Source: Rhodococcus sp. CH91
GTDB lineage: Bacteria > Actinomycetota > Actinomycetes > Mycobacteriales > Mycobacteriaceae
Direction: 5' to 3'
DNA length: 64,000 nucleotides
Assembly: GCF_022554085.1 (NCBI RefSeq)
Contig: NZ_JAKFYR010000013.1
Span: 44,226 to 108,225 of the forward strand
In this document: in pieces, positions 16,488-26,523 of the stretch
Numbering within the stretch: position 1 is the first letter of the stretch
How the letters are laid out: each line of letters starts with the position of its first letter
Notes under the pieces: model-generated
Databases searched by the model: none
What the model was told of the DNA's origin: nothing
What the model saw: the letters and a program-made list of their open reading frames with translations, nothing else
Position numbers and translations under genes: made by a program

Positions 16488-18701
16488 CTACTTCTCGTCG
16501 AGCGGCTTCGCGCCCAGCATGTCCTTGAGCAGTTCGATCGCGACGTCCTCCGGATCGCGGCGTGTCGACGGATCACCGGGCGTAGCGGCCTCGGCGAACA
16601 TCTCCTCGACGTCCGCCTCCGTCATCTGCGACGGATCGGGCGGTGTCGGATCGTCGTAGACGGGATCCGGCCCCGGGTCGTCCGGCAGGTCGGGCGCTTC
16701 GGGCGGCGGGATGTCGTCGGCGCTCTCGACCGAGGGACGGGTGAACGTCGGGGCCACGGTAGCCGCCTGCCGTTGCGGTGCAGCGGGGGTTTCGGCGGGC
16801 GCGGCCGGCGGGACGTTCTTGGCCTGACTCGGGCGGGAGAAACGTGGCTGACCCGACGGACGCGAGTTCTTCTCCGGTGCCTGGGTCTTCACGGGCGCTT
16901 CGGCGGCCGAGCCGTGGACGCAGGTGACCTCGAATTCCGCACCGAACACCGCGTGCAGCGCGTCGGCGATCACTGCGGCGTTACGCGGATCGGCGAGCCT
17001 TTTGGCCAGCGGAGCGGAATCGTGGACGAGCACGACCCGGCTGCCCTCGACCGAGCGCACGGTGGCGCCCGAGAGCATGACCTCCACGGTACGACTGCGC
17101 TCGCGGACCTTCGTGCGCACTTCCGACCACACGCCACGCATCTGGGCGGCGTCGGGGCCCGCGGCGGCCGGGATGGCGGGTTCGATGGGCGGTGCAGACT
17201 GCTCCTCGACGGGCGCCGCCCGCTCCTCGACGCGCACAACCTCCGGTGCGGGAGGTGGAACTTCCTGCACGGCAACCTCTTCGATCGCAGGAGCGCTCTG
17301 CGGCCGTGAAGCGTCCGACTCGACGGGAGGTTCCGGCGCAGGTGGCTGCGGGGCGGCAGAGGGTTGCGGGGTAGCAGGGGGCTGCGGAGCCGGAGCTTCC
17401 TCGTGCACGGGCGCGACGGGAGGCGCCTCCTCGGCGCGACGTCGGGAGGGCCGCTGGAAACGAGCCGCAGGTTCGTCGGGCGAGATGGGCGGCGCGGCCG
17501 GTGCCGCAGCACTCGGCGCCGGCCTCGAGACCGCGCCACCGGGCGCAGCGACGATCCCCTGTTCGAGACGTTCGAGTCGTTGCAGCACAGCGGTTTCCGC
17601 TTCGGAAGCGGCGGGGAGCAACATGCGCGCACACATCACTTCGAGCAACAGCCGCGGCGACGTGGCTCCACGCATCTCCCCCAGCCCCGCGTGCACGATC
17701 TCGGCATAGCGGGTGAGGGTGGCAGGGCCGAGGCGGGTCGCTTCGTCGCGCATCCGTTCGAGCACGTCGCCGGGCGCGTCGACGAGGCCGCGCTCGGCGG
17801 CGTCGGGGACCGATTTCACGAGGATGAGATCGCGGAGGCGCTCGAGGAGATCGACGGCGAAACGACGCGGGTCGTGCCCGGCGTCCATGACCTTCTCGAC
17901 GGTGCCGAACAGTGCCGCACCGTCGCCCGCTGCGAGCGAATCGACCGCTTCGTCGATGAGGGCGACGTCGGTGACACCGAGCAGCGACAGGGCTCGGTCG
18001 TAGGTGACGCCTTCCGGACCGGCACCGGCGAGGAGCTGATCCATCACCGACAGCGAGTCGCGGGGAGAACCGCCGCCGGCGCGGATGACCAGCGGATAGA
18101 CGGCATCCTCGACCGGCACGTTCTCCTGCCCGCAGATCTGTTCGAGCAGACCCCGCATCGCGGTGGGTGCGAGCAGCCGGAACGGATAGTGGTGCGTGCG
18201 TGACCGGATGGTGGGCAGCACCTTCTCGGGTTCGGTGGTCGCGAAGACGAAGATGAGATGCTCCGGCGGCTCCTCCACGATCTTGAGCAGGGCGTTGAAA
18301 CCCTGCGTGGTGACCATGTGCGCCTCGTCGATGATGAAGATGCGGTAGCGCGATTCGGCAGGTGCGTAGAACGCGCGGTCGCGCAGTTCGCGGGTGTCGT
18401 CCACACCACCGTGGCTCGCGGCGTCGAGTTCGGTGACGTCGAGGTTGCCCCCACCACCCGGCCCCAGCGACAGGCAGGACCGGCATGTCCCGCACGGGGT
18501 CGATGTGGGGCCGCTCTCGCAGTTGAGCGAGCGGGCGAGAATACGGGCCGAGGAGGTCTTGCCGCACCCACGGGGCCCCGAGAAGAGGTAGGCGTGGTTG
18601 ATGCGGCCCGTGTCGAGTGCCGTGCTGAGGGGCACGGTGACGTGCTCCTGGCCCACCACCTCAGCGAAGGTCGCAGGTCGATACTTCCGGTACAGAGCCA
18701 C
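16488..18701 (-). CDS. dnaX: DNA polymerase III subunits gamma and tau
   Basis: A 737-residue clamp-loader ATPase subunit. It starts (GTG) at VALYRKYRPATFAEVVGQEHV. Walker A is GPRGCGKTSSA, the zinc module is C-x8-C-x2-C-x2-C in LNCESGPTSTPCGTCRSC, Walker B is IIDEAH, and sensor 1 is FATTEPEKVLPTIRSR. AAA+ and collar domains end near residue 360; a long Pro/Ala/Glu linker follows, then a C-terminal domain of the tau type. Frame and length indicate full-length tau; no frameshift signal was identified. In M. tuberculosis this gene is next to Rv3722c (aspC); here about 6 kb separates them. Confidence 0.96.
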   Translation of the reverse strand: MALYRKYRPATFAEVVGQEHVTVPLSTALDTGRINHAYLFSGPRGCGKTSSARILARSLNCESGPTSTPCGTCRSCLSLGPGGGGNLDVTELDAASHGGVDDTRELRDRAFYAPAESRYRIFIIDEAHMVTTQGFNALLKIVEEPPEHLIFVFATTEPEKVLPTIRSRTHHYPFRLLAPTAMRGLLEQICGQENVPVEDAVYPLVIRAGGGSPRDSLSVMDQLLAGAGPEGVTYDRALSLLGVTDVALIDEAVDSLAAGDGAALFGTVEKVMDAGHDPRRFAVDLLERLRDLILVKSVPDAAERGLVDAPGDVLERMRDEATRLGPATLTRYAEIVHAGLGEMRGATSPRLLLEVMCARMLLPAASEAETAVLQRLERLEQGIVAAPGGAVSRPAPSAAAPAAPPISPDEPAARFQRPSRRRAEEAPPVAPVHEEAPAPQPPATPQPSAAPQPPAPEPPVESDASRPQSAPAIEEVAVQEVPPPAPEVVRVEERAAPVEEQSAPPIEPAIPAAAGPDAAQMRGVWSEVRTKVRERSRTVEVMLSGATVRSVEGSRVVLVHDSAPLAKRLADPRNAAVIADALHAVFGAEFEVTCVHGSAAEAPVKTQAPEKNSRPSGQPRFSRPSQAKNVPPAAPAETPAAPQRQAATVAPTFTRPSVESADDIPPPEAPDLPDDPGPDPVYDDPTPPDPSQMTEADVEEMFAEAATPGDPSTRRDPEDVAIELLKDMLGAKPLDEK

Positions 18702-18827
18702 GGGCCGAGCGTACCGGCGGTGGCCGACATGCAAGGAGGTCGGCCCACCCGGGCCACGTACCCCACCGTCCACGCCCGGTACGGCCCGGATTCGCCGGCC
18801 CTGTGGCCGAACCCACCCTTGCATTAA

Positions 18828-18860
18828 CGATATATCGCGTTCTATCGTGAGAATATCGAC
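18828..18860. promoter_or_regulatory. AT-rich palindromic operator upstream of padR
   Basis: In the 176 bp gap before the PadR gene, CGATATATCG (18828-18837) is a perfect palindrome. It is followed by TCTATCGTGAGAATATCGA, which repeats ATCG/CGAT half-sites. The block is strikingly AT-rich for this genome and lies 20-50 bp before the ATG, where PadR autoregulatory sites and a -10 element would be expected. Confidence 0.5.
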
Positions 18861-18877
18861 AGAAAAGGAGAACGCAC

Positions 18878-19504
18878 ATGCGAACCCATGAACATCACCG
18901 CGGACCTCGCCGCGGAGGACACGATCGGAATCTCCCCGGCGGCCCGTTCCGGGCGGACGGACCGCACCGCAGGGGGCATCACGGGCCCCGCGACGAGTAC
19001 GGCCCGCACCCGCACCGAGGTGGCGGACCGCGAGGCCGAGGCGGCCGAGCGCAACGCGGCGACGTCCGCGCGGCGGTCCTGCGCCTGCTCGCCACGGAGC
19101 CGATGCACGGCTACCAGCTCATGGAGGCGATCGCCGAACGAACGGGCGGCGCCTGGCGCCCGAGCCCGGGGGCGATCTACCCCACGATCTCCCAGCTCGA
19201 GGACGAGGGACTCGTCACGGTCGAGAAGGAGGGTGGACGGAAACTGGCTTCACTGACCGACCTCGGCCGCGCCTTCCTCGAGGACCCGCAGAACGAGTCG
19301 AGCGACCCGTTCGCCGGCCACGACCGGGAGTCGGGCACGCCCGACCTGCGGCTCGCCCTCCGCGAACTCCAGGGCGCGGCACGTTCGGTGGCGATGAGCG
19401 GTTCCGACGCCGAGGTCACCGCCGCACACGCGGTCCTGACCGAGGCGAAGAAATCCCTGTACCGGATCCTCGCAGGCGACACCGAGACGCCCGGCGAGGA
19501 GTGA
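18878..19504 (+). CDS. PadR-family transcriptional regulator with His/Gly/Arg-rich N-terminus
   Basis: A 208-residue regulator. The PadR winged helix spans about residues 63-130 (AAVLRLLATEPMHGYQLMEAIAERTGG, SPGAIYPTISQLEDEGLV). The first 60 residues are extremely rich in His, Gly and Arg (HEHHRGPRRGGHD, HRRGHHGPRDEYGPHPHRGGG), a region that could bind metal or nucleic acid but is not part of the family fold. The C-terminus is a helical dimerisation segment. No adjacent efflux gene is present, so its target is unknown beyond likely autoregulation at the palindrome just upstream. Confidence 0.87.
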   Translation: MRTHEHHRGPRRGGHDRNLPGGPFRADGPHRRGHHGPRDEYGPHPHRGGGPRGRGGRAQRGDVRAAVLRLLATEPMHGYQLMEAIAERTGGAWRPSPGAIYPTISQLEDEGLVTVEKEGGRKLASLTDLGRAFLEDPQNESSDPFAGHDRESGTPDLRLALRELQGAARSVAMSGSDAEVTAAHAVLTEAKKSLYRILAGDTETPGEE

Positions 19505-19511
19505 GAACAGC

Positions 19512-20201
19512 TCAGCCGCGGGCGAACAGGCGGATACGCTGCTCGCGGCTGCGCTCGAGATGCGCGCGCATGTGCTCCCGGGCCGCGGTCTCGTTCCGCG
19601 CCCGGAGTGCATCGAGGATCTGCGCGTGTTCGTCGTTGAGCAGGTCGGGTTCGCCGTAATTGGACGGCGGACCGGAATCGTAGATCCGTAGCTGGGTGGT
19701 CAGCCGCACCAGCAGTGTCGTGATCGTCGTGTTGTGCGCGGCCTGCCACAGGGCTTCGTGGAACCGGAAGTTGCCGACGCGCACTGCGGCGTCGTCCGCG
19801 GCGGAGCAGCACGAATCGTGCAGTCGCTCGAGCCGGGCCATATCGAGGTCCGTGTGCCGGATCGCTGCCGCACCCGCCGCCTCCGACTCGAGCGCGACGC
19901 GCGCCGCATAGATCTCGATCACGTCCTCGGGAGTCCCCGAACGCACCCGGAAGCCGCGGCTCGCCCGTTCGAGCAGTCCGTCGTGCGCAAGCCAGTTCAG
20001 CGCTTCGCGGATCGGGGTGCGCGACGCTCCGTAGGTTTCGCTGAGCTGGGTCTCGTGCAGGGCGGCACCGCGGGGGAACTTCCCCGCGAGGATGTCCGAG
20101 CGCAGGCGGAAGTACTGCTTGGAGGTCTGGTCGTCGCGCCCGGTCGGCGGTTCGACGAGGAGCGAGCTCTCCAACTCTGCCGCAGCATCCTGCTCGGTCA
20201 T
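19512..20201 (-). CDS. GntR-family (FadR/VanR subclass) regulator
   Basis: A 229-residue repressor or activator. The winged helix lies at about residues 25-90 (YFRLRSDILAGKFPRGAALHETQLSETYGASRTPIREALNWL), followed by an FCD ligand domain containing YAARVALESEAAGAAA and FHEALWQAAHN. FCD domains commonly bind carboxylates with a metal through Asp/His residues. Start at ATG 20201 after GAGGGTGCAG. It is divergent from the sulfurtransferase-thiM-LLM operon with a CGTATACG palindrome between, so it is the probable regulator of that operon. Confidence 0.88.
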   Translation of the reverse strand: MTEQDAAAELESSLLVEPPTGRDDQTSKQYFRLRSDILAGKFPRGAALHETQLSETYGASRTPIREALNWLAHDGLLERASRGFRVRSGTPEDVIEIYAARVALESEAAGAAAIRHTDLDMARLERLHDSCCSAADDAAVRVGNFRFHEALWQAAHNTTITTLLVRLTTQLRIYDSGPPSNYGEPDLLNDEHAQILDALRARNETAAREHMRAHLERSREQRIRLFARG

Positions 20202-20255
20202 CTGCACCCTCCGATCGGCGTGGCGATACGTGCGCCGATTATGCCATCGTCCACG

Positions 20256-20275
20256 TTCGCATACTTGCGTATACG
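20256..20275. promoter_or_regulatory. Palindromic operator candidate between gntR-type gene and sulfurtransferase
   Basis: CGTATACG (20268-20275) is a perfect palindrome, with a related CGCATAC half-site just before it. It lies in the 124 bp divergent gap about 50 bp before the GTG of the sulfurtransferase, a normal place for a GntR-family operator. This is positional inference only. Confidence 0.45.
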
Positions 20276-20325
20276 TTGTTCGTCGTTTAGCGTCGGTTCG
20301 CGAACACGACGAGAGGACCGAACGC

Positions 20326-21222
20326 GTGACCGAGGCGGTATCCCGAGACGAGACGGTGCTGATCAGCGCCGAGGAGCTCGCCCTCGACCCCGGCGCGTAC
20401 ACGATCCTGCACGCCACGGTGTCCTTCCCCAAACCTCGCTTCGACGGTGACTACCGGCCCGAATCCGGATACGCCACCTGGCGTGAGGCGCACCTCCCGG
20501 GCTCCGTCCACGCCGATCTGCTCGGCGGCTTCAGCGCCCCGGGCACCGGCCTGCACTTCTCCCGTCCCACGCCGGACGACCTCGCGGCCGCCCTGGCCGA
20601 CCTGGGTGCCACCCCCGACACCGACCTCGTGATCTACGACGACGGCGGCATGACCTGGGCGTCCCGGTTGTGGTGGATGCTGCGCGACATCGGCATCGCG
20701 GCGCGGGTGCTCGAGGGCGGATTCGCACGCTGGGCCGCCCTGCGACTGCCCGTGGAATCCGGTGACGCCACCGAACGCCGCGCCGTCACGCCCCGGACCG
20801 GGCTGACCGACCGGGGATTGTGGCGCGACCGCGACGACGTGCTCGCCGTGGTGTCCGGAGACGCACCGGGCACTCTGGTCTGCGCACTCGACCCCGAACA
20901 GTTCGCCGGGACCGCCACCACCCGTTACGCGCGCCGCGGGCACATCGCCGGCAGCCGGAACCTACCCGCGAAGAGCATGCTCGCCGACGGCCTCCTCCGT
21001 CCCGCCCGGCAGGTGGCCGAACTGAGCGACGCCGCGCTCGCCGAGGCGCCACGACCCCTGATCCTGTACTGCGGAGGCGGCGTCTCCGCATGTCTGCTCG
21101 CACTGGCACTCGTGCGGGCGGGGCACGACGATCTCGCCGTCTACGACGGTTCCCTCGAGGAGTGGACCGCCGATCCCGCCCTGCCGATGCGCACCCTCGA
21201 GAACGGGAAGGCCGGCGCATGA
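20326..21222 (+). CDS. Sulfurtransferase with tandem rhodanese domains
   Basis: A 298-residue thiosulfate/3-mercaptopyruvate-type sulfurtransferase. The N-terminal rhodanese domain has GYATWREAHLPGSVHADLLGG and VIYDDGGMTWASRLWWML and lacks a catalytic Cys. The C-terminal domain has RRGHIAGSRNLPAKSML and the active loop YCGGGVSACL, whose Cys carries the persulfide. GTG start after GAGAGG. It is 60 bp before thiM and probably in the same transcript as thiM and the LLM monooxygenase. It could accept sulfur released from a sulfur compound, or supply it. Confidence 0.87.
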   Translation: MTEAVSRDETVLISAEELALDPGAYTILHATVSFPKPRFDGDYRPESGYATWREAHLPGSVHADLLGGFSAPGTGLHFSRPTPDDLAAALADLGATPDTDLVIYDDGGMTWASRLWWMLRDIGIAARVLEGGFARWAALRLPVESGDATERRAVTPRTGLTDRGLWRDRDDVLAVVSGDAPGTLVCALDPEQFAGTATTRYARRGHIAGSRNLPAKSMLADGLLRPARQVAELSDAALAEAPRPLILYCGGGVSACLLALALVRAGHDDLAVYDGSLEEWTADPALPMRTLENGKAGA

Positions 21223-21282
21223 TGCGATGTCCGCGATCCTGACCCGCTTCGTCCCGACGCTCTTCTCCCGACAGGATCCACC

Positions 21283-22128
21283 GTGACCACGCCCCCCACC
21301 GTCGACGATCTCGCAGCCACCCTCGATGCGCTCCGCGCTCGGGTACCGCTCGTGCAGTCGCTCACCAACATCGTCTCCGCCAACTTCCTCACCAACGTGC
21401 TGCTCGCCGCCGGCGCCAGCAACGCCCACATCGACAATGCCCACGAAGCCGGGGACTTCGCGCGCATCGCCGGCGGGGTGCTCGTCAATCTCGGCACCCC
21501 CGACGACGGAACCGCGGCCGCCTTCACCCGCGCCGCGGAAGCAGCGCACGAGGCCGGTACCCCGTGGGTCCTCGATCCGGTGGGCGTGGGTGGCCTGGCC
21601 TGGCGCACCTCCCTCGCCGCCGATCTCCTGCACCACCGCCCCACCGCGATCCGCGGCAACGCCTCCGAGATCATCGCGCTGGCCGGCCTCGGCGGTGACA
21701 CGCGTGGCGTCGACAGCGCCGACGAGGCCGCTGCCGCCGTTCCGGCCGCTCTGGCCCTGCTCGATCGCGCACAGGCCGTATCGGCCTCGGGACCGGTCGA
21801 CCATCTGGTCGGCCGCGACCGCGACGGCGCGATCGTCGGACTGCGTATCGCCGGTGGGAGCGCGATGCTGCCGCGCGTGACCTCGACCGGATGCTCGCTC
21901 GGCGGGCTGGTCGCGGCCTATCTCGCGGTGGCCGCCACCCCGCTGATCGGAGTCGCCACGGCGCATGCCCACGTCGCGGTCGCCGCCGAGATCGCCGAGG
22001 AGAACTCCAGCGGCCCGGGCTCGTTCGCGGTCGCCTATCTCGATGCGCTCTACGCCGTCGACGCCGACACACTGCGGGCACGTGCCCGACTCGAACCGCT
22101 CGACCTTCCGACGGAGGACACGAAGTAA
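21283..22128 (+). CDS. thiM: Hydroxyethylthiazole kinase
   Basis: A 281-residue ThiM that phosphorylates 4-methyl-5-(2-hydroxyethyl)thiazole for thiamine salvage. The chain shows VPLVQSLTNIVSANFLTNVLLAAGASN, the DPVGVGG loop, RGNASEI and the catalytic STGCSLGGLVAAYLAV motif. GTG start. The usual salvage partners thiE and thiD are not adjacent, and the gene overlaps the LLM monooxygenase start (TAATG). Only 60 bp precede it and no THI-box sequence was recognised there, so a TPP riboswitch is unlikely. Confidence 0.93.
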   Translation: MTTPPTVDDLAATLDALRARVPLVQSLTNIVSANFLTNVLLAAGASNAHIDNAHEAGDFARIAGGVLVNLGTPDDGTAAAFTRAAEAAHEAGTPWVLDPVGVGGLAWRTSLAADLLHHRPTAIRGNASEIIALAGLGGDTRGVDSADEAAAAVPAALALLDRAQAVSASGPVDHLVGRDRDGAIVGLRIAGGSAMLPRVTSTGCSLGGLVAAYLAVAATPLIGVATAHAHVAVAAEIAEENSSGPGSFAVAYLDALYAVDADTLRARARLEPLDLPTEDTK

Positions 22129-23234
22129 TGCCCATCAAGACTTTCTGGTATCTCACCCAGGCCGACGGCGACTACCCCTGGAGCCCGGACGGGTTGTATC
22201 CGGTGGACGGACAGCGTCAGATAGAACTCGCCAAGACCATCGACGAAGGCGGTTTCGAGGGCGCACTCGTCGCCACCTGGCCGAACGACCCGTTCATCTC
22301 GGCAACCTGGGCTGCGGCGCACACGACCCGGATGAAGTTCCTCGTCGCGATCTACGCCAACATGACACCCGCCCGGTTGCTCGCCGAGAAGGCCCTGACC
22401 TTCGACGCGTTCAGCGGTGGCCGCCTGATGATCAACTCGGTCAACGGCCGGGAGAACATCCTCACCAAGTACGACATGAACGTGGAGCACGACCGGCGGT
22501 ACGAACTCGGCGAGAAGTACTGGGACGACTTCCGTCGAATCTATGCCGAGGGCACCGAGTCGAACTTCCCCAACACCCCACTCCGCATCGACGCACCGGC
22601 GGATCACACGGTACCGCTGTGGGGAACCGGCGACTCCCCCGCCGGCCTGCAGAACGCCGGGAAGGTGCTCGACGCCTACCTGATCATGCTGCGCGAGAAC
22701 GCGTTCGTCGACGAGAAGTTCACCGCGGCACGAGAGTCCGCAAAGGTAGAGGGACGCGAGTACACCGACTTCGGCGCGCTGTCCGGCGTGATCGTGCGCC
22801 CGAACCGCGACGAAGCGATCGAGCGGTTCCGCTCGCTGTTCGAGAAGGCCGGCATCGAGCAGATCCAGGACGTACTCGACAGGGCCGTCCGCCGCCGCAC
22901 CCACGGAAAGCAGGATCTGAAGACCTTCACCGCGCGCGACGCACAGCGACAGGGCTGGGTCGACACGATCAACGCCGGCTCACTGCCCGAACCGGAGGAC
23001 CTCTACATCGGCGACGGCCTGTACGCGGGCATCACGGCGTGGTCGCCGCTGGACATCTTCGGCACGGGATCGTCGGCCGTCTACTACGTCGGGGAGCCCG
23101 ACGAGATCACCGGACACGTGCGGACCCTACGCGACGCGACCGGGCTGACCTCTCTGATCCTCGCCGGATGGCCACTCATCGACGAGGCGAAGAACGTTGC
23201 GGAACATCTGATTCCGCGTTTCGACGCACTCTGA
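22128..23234 (+). CDS. LLM-class flavin-dependent monooxygenase, SsuD-like
   Basis: A 368-residue luciferase-fold enzyme using reduced flavin and O2. It follows the alkanesulfonate monooxygenase pattern: FLVAIYANMTPARLLAEKALTFDAFSGGRLMINSVNG, then HDRRYELGEKYWDDF and the late GTGSSAVYYVGEPDEI. SsuD enzymes cleave C-S bonds of sulfonates. Here the partners are a sulfurtransferase and thiM rather than ssuABCE, so a sulfur-containing heterocycle such as a thiazole is a tempting but unproven substrate. No dedicated flavin reductase is adjacent. The ATG overlaps the thiM stop. Confidence 0.88.
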   Translation: MPIKTFWYLTQADGDYPWSPDGLYPVDGQRQIELAKTIDEGGFEGALVATWPNDPFISATWAAAHTTRMKFLVAIYANMTPARLLAEKALTFDAFSGGRLMINSVNGRENILTKYDMNVEHDRRYELGEKYWDDFRRIYAEGTESNFPNTPLRIDAPADHTVPLWGTGDSPAGLQNAGKVLDAYLIMLRENAFVDEKFTAARESAKVEGREYTDFGALSGVIVRPNRDEAIERFRSLFEKAGIEQIQDVLDRAVRRRTHGKQDLKTFTARDAQRQGWVDTINAGSLPEPEDLYIGDGLYAGITAWSPLDIFGTGSSAVYYVGEPDEITGHVRTLRDATGLTSLILAGWPLIDEAKNVAEHLIPRFDAL

Positions 23235-23256
23235 AATTCGGCCGCGGCGGGAGGGG

Positions 23257-24045
23257 CTAGGGGGTGTCGACGAGACAGAACCCCGCGCCGATCCCGCCGC
23301 GCGCGTCGATCTCCGCGAGGATCCGGTCGGCACGCTGGTAGACGGCGAACCGGGTGTCGGGAACCCGGCCGAACGGACCGGGATCGTCCGACACAGGTGC
23401 CTGCGGAAACCGGTAACCCACCGACAATCCCAGCCACTCACCGGTCTCGGCGCGCACGAGCGGCCCGCCGGAGTCGCCCGGCCGCATGAGCAGCGGCGAC
23501 GACATCAGGTTCTCGTCCACCCGCACGTCGCCGGTCGCACAGGCCACCGAGGTGCTGCGTCCCGCCGCACAGTGCGTCCCGACCGGCTGCTCGCCCTCAC
23601 CGAAGGCCGCGATCGATTCGAGGACCACGCGCTCACCGCGGTCGTTCGGCACGGACGTGTTGGATCCCCGCACCCGCGTCTCGTCGAGGAGAACCACCGC
23701 GTAGTCGGCCTTCTCGTCGGTGGGGAATCCGAGCGGATCCACCGAACCCGTACTCGCGACATCGGTTTCGACACCGATCGGGCCTCGGTGCTGTTCGTCG
23801 ACCTTCCAGATCGGTGACGTCCCCGTCCGGTAGCAGTGGCCCGCCGTGATCGCGACGAGTCTGCCCGCGTCGTCGTGCCCGACAGCGGCCACCGAGCACC
23901 AGCCCGGTGTCGGCTCCGCGGAGAACGTGATCCCGTCACCCGGACGAAGGACGAGCCGATCGTCACCGCCACCGGCCGAGGCCACTCCCACAGAACCGGA
24001 GACGCACGCGACGGCAGCGCAGCACACCGCGAGGACGCGCCGCAT
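23257..24045 (-). CDS. Secreted trypsin-like serine protease
   Basis: A 262-residue protein with a signal peptide (MRRVLAVCCAAVACVSGSVGVASA). The chymotrypsin-fold triad is visible as H70 in ITAGHC, D114 in KADYAVV and S192 in RPGDSGGPL. Several paired cysteines (C50/C71, C159/C169) suggest disulfides outside the cell. It starts 2 bp after the HhH-GPD gene stop, so it is likely cotranscribed with it although the two functions are unrelated. Substrate unknown; some actinobacterial homologues are regulated or inactive. Confidence 0.85.
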   Translation of the reverse strand: MRRVLAVCCAAVACVSGSVGVASAGGGDDRLVLRPGDGITFSAEPTPGWCSVAAVGHDDAGRLVAITAGHCYRTGTSPIWKVDEQHRGPIGVETDVASTGSVDPLGFPTDEKADYAVVLLDETRVRGSNTSVPNDRGERVVLESIAAFGEGEQPVGTHCAAGRSTSVACATGDVRVDENLMSSPLLMRPGDSGGPLVRAETGEWLGLSVGYRFPQAPVSDDPGPFGRVPDTRFAVYQRADRILAEIDARGGIGAGFCLVDTP

Positions 24046-24047
24046 AC

Positions 24048-24629
24048 CTATTTCTTCGCCGCTGTGGCCGCGGCCTTCGCCGACCTCTTGAACTCGCGTA
24101 CTTCCTGCAGCGACTGCTCGTCGACGACGTCGGCGATCGACCGCCGTGCACCTTCCTGCCCGTAGTCGCCGGCCGCCTCCCGCCAGCCCTCGGGTCGCAC
24201 ACCGATCTGTTTGCCGAGCAGCGCCAGGAAGATGCGGGCCTTCTGGTCGCCGAATCCGGGCAGTGTCTTCAGTCTGCGCAGCACCTCCCTGCCGTCCGGC
24301 CCGCCGGAGGTCCACAATGCCGCCGCGTCACCGTCGTAGTTCTCGACGATCGCCGCGCACAGCGCCTGGATGCGCTGTGCCATCGACTTGGGGAAGCGGT
24401 GGACGGCCGGTTGCCGGGCGCATACCGCGACGAAGTCGTCGGGATCGGCGTCCGCGATCCGGTGCGCGTCGAGACCGCCGAGCCGCTCGGCCAGCTTCTT
24501 CGGCCCCGCGAACGCCACTTCCATCGCCACCTGCTGGTCGAGCAGCATGCCGATGAGGAGCGCCAGCGGATCGCCGGCCAGCAGGGCGTCGGCTTCCGGA
24601 TCGCCGACCAGGTTCAACGTCGATGACAT
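24048..24629 (-). CDS. HhH-GPD family DNA glycosylase-like protein
   Basis: A 193-residue cytoplasmic protein of a conserved actinobacterial HhH-GPD family. It has DPLALLIGMLLDQQVAMEVAFAGPKKLAERL at the N-terminus and LKTLPGFGDQKARIFLALLGKQ as the helix-hairpin-helix. The base-excision fold implies DNA binding, but the catalytic Lys/Asp arrangement of known glycosylases is not certain here. The start at 24629 matches the usual short N-terminus before GDPEAD; an in-frame ATG at 24641 is possible. The C-terminus is Lys/Ala-rich. Followed 2 bp later by the protease gene. Confidence 0.8.
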   Translation of the reverse strand: MSSTLNLVGDPEADALLAGDPLALLIGMLLDQQVAMEVAFAGPKKLAERLGGLDAHRIADADPDDFVAVCARQPAVHRFPKSMAQRIQALCAAIVENYDGDAAALWTSGGPDGREVLRRLKTLPGFGDQKARIFLALLGKQIGVRPEGWREAAGDYGQEGARRSIADVVDEQSLQEVREFKRSAKAAATAAKK

Positions 24630-24697
24630 GGAGACGATCATGCCTGTCGCTCGGGGACGCCGCCACACCACGACGCCCTGAACAGGGCGGACCGAGT

Positions 24698-24740
24698 TTG
24701 TCCACCGCTCATCCACGTGTTGTGCACAACGTTGTCCACA
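24698..24740. promoter_or_regulatory. DnaA-box-like pair flanking a perfect palindrome
   Basis: TTGTCCACC (24698-24706) and TTGTCCACA (24732-24740) match the actinobacterial DnaA box TTGTCCACA at 8 and 9 positions. Between them GTTGTGCACAAC (24719-24730) is a perfect 12 bp palindrome. All lie in the 143 bp gap between aspC (stop side) and the HhH-GPD gene. They may titrate DnaA or regulate the HhH-GPD/protease pair; this is inference. Confidence 0.45.
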
Positions 24741-24772
24741 GGGTGGGAGCAAAGGAGCCTTCGGGCCGAGGC

Positions 24773-26412
<1,640 letters not shown>

Positions 26413-26415
26413 CGG

Positions 26416-26452
26416 AAGCCCGTGGGATGCTGCAGCGTCCCACGGGCTTTCC
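26416..26452 (+). terminator. Rho-independent-like terminator after tRNA-Ser(GGA)
   Basis: A perfect 12 bp stem, AAGCCCGTGGGA (26416-26427) and TCCCACGGGCTT (26438-26449), encloses a 10-base loop. T-rich sequence (TCCTGTTTCTCC) follows. It sits four bases after the tRNA CCA. Confidence 0.8.
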
Positions 26453-26523
26453 TGTTTCTCCGGCACATCGCGGCCCGGCGCGTTCGTTCGCATACACGCC
26501 GGGACTCGGGCACGATTCTTCTC

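Noticed and set aside
21222..21283. TPP riboswitch before thiM
   Set aside because: Only 60 bp separate the genes, and I recognised no THI-box consensus (CTGAGA/ACCTGA pairing) there.
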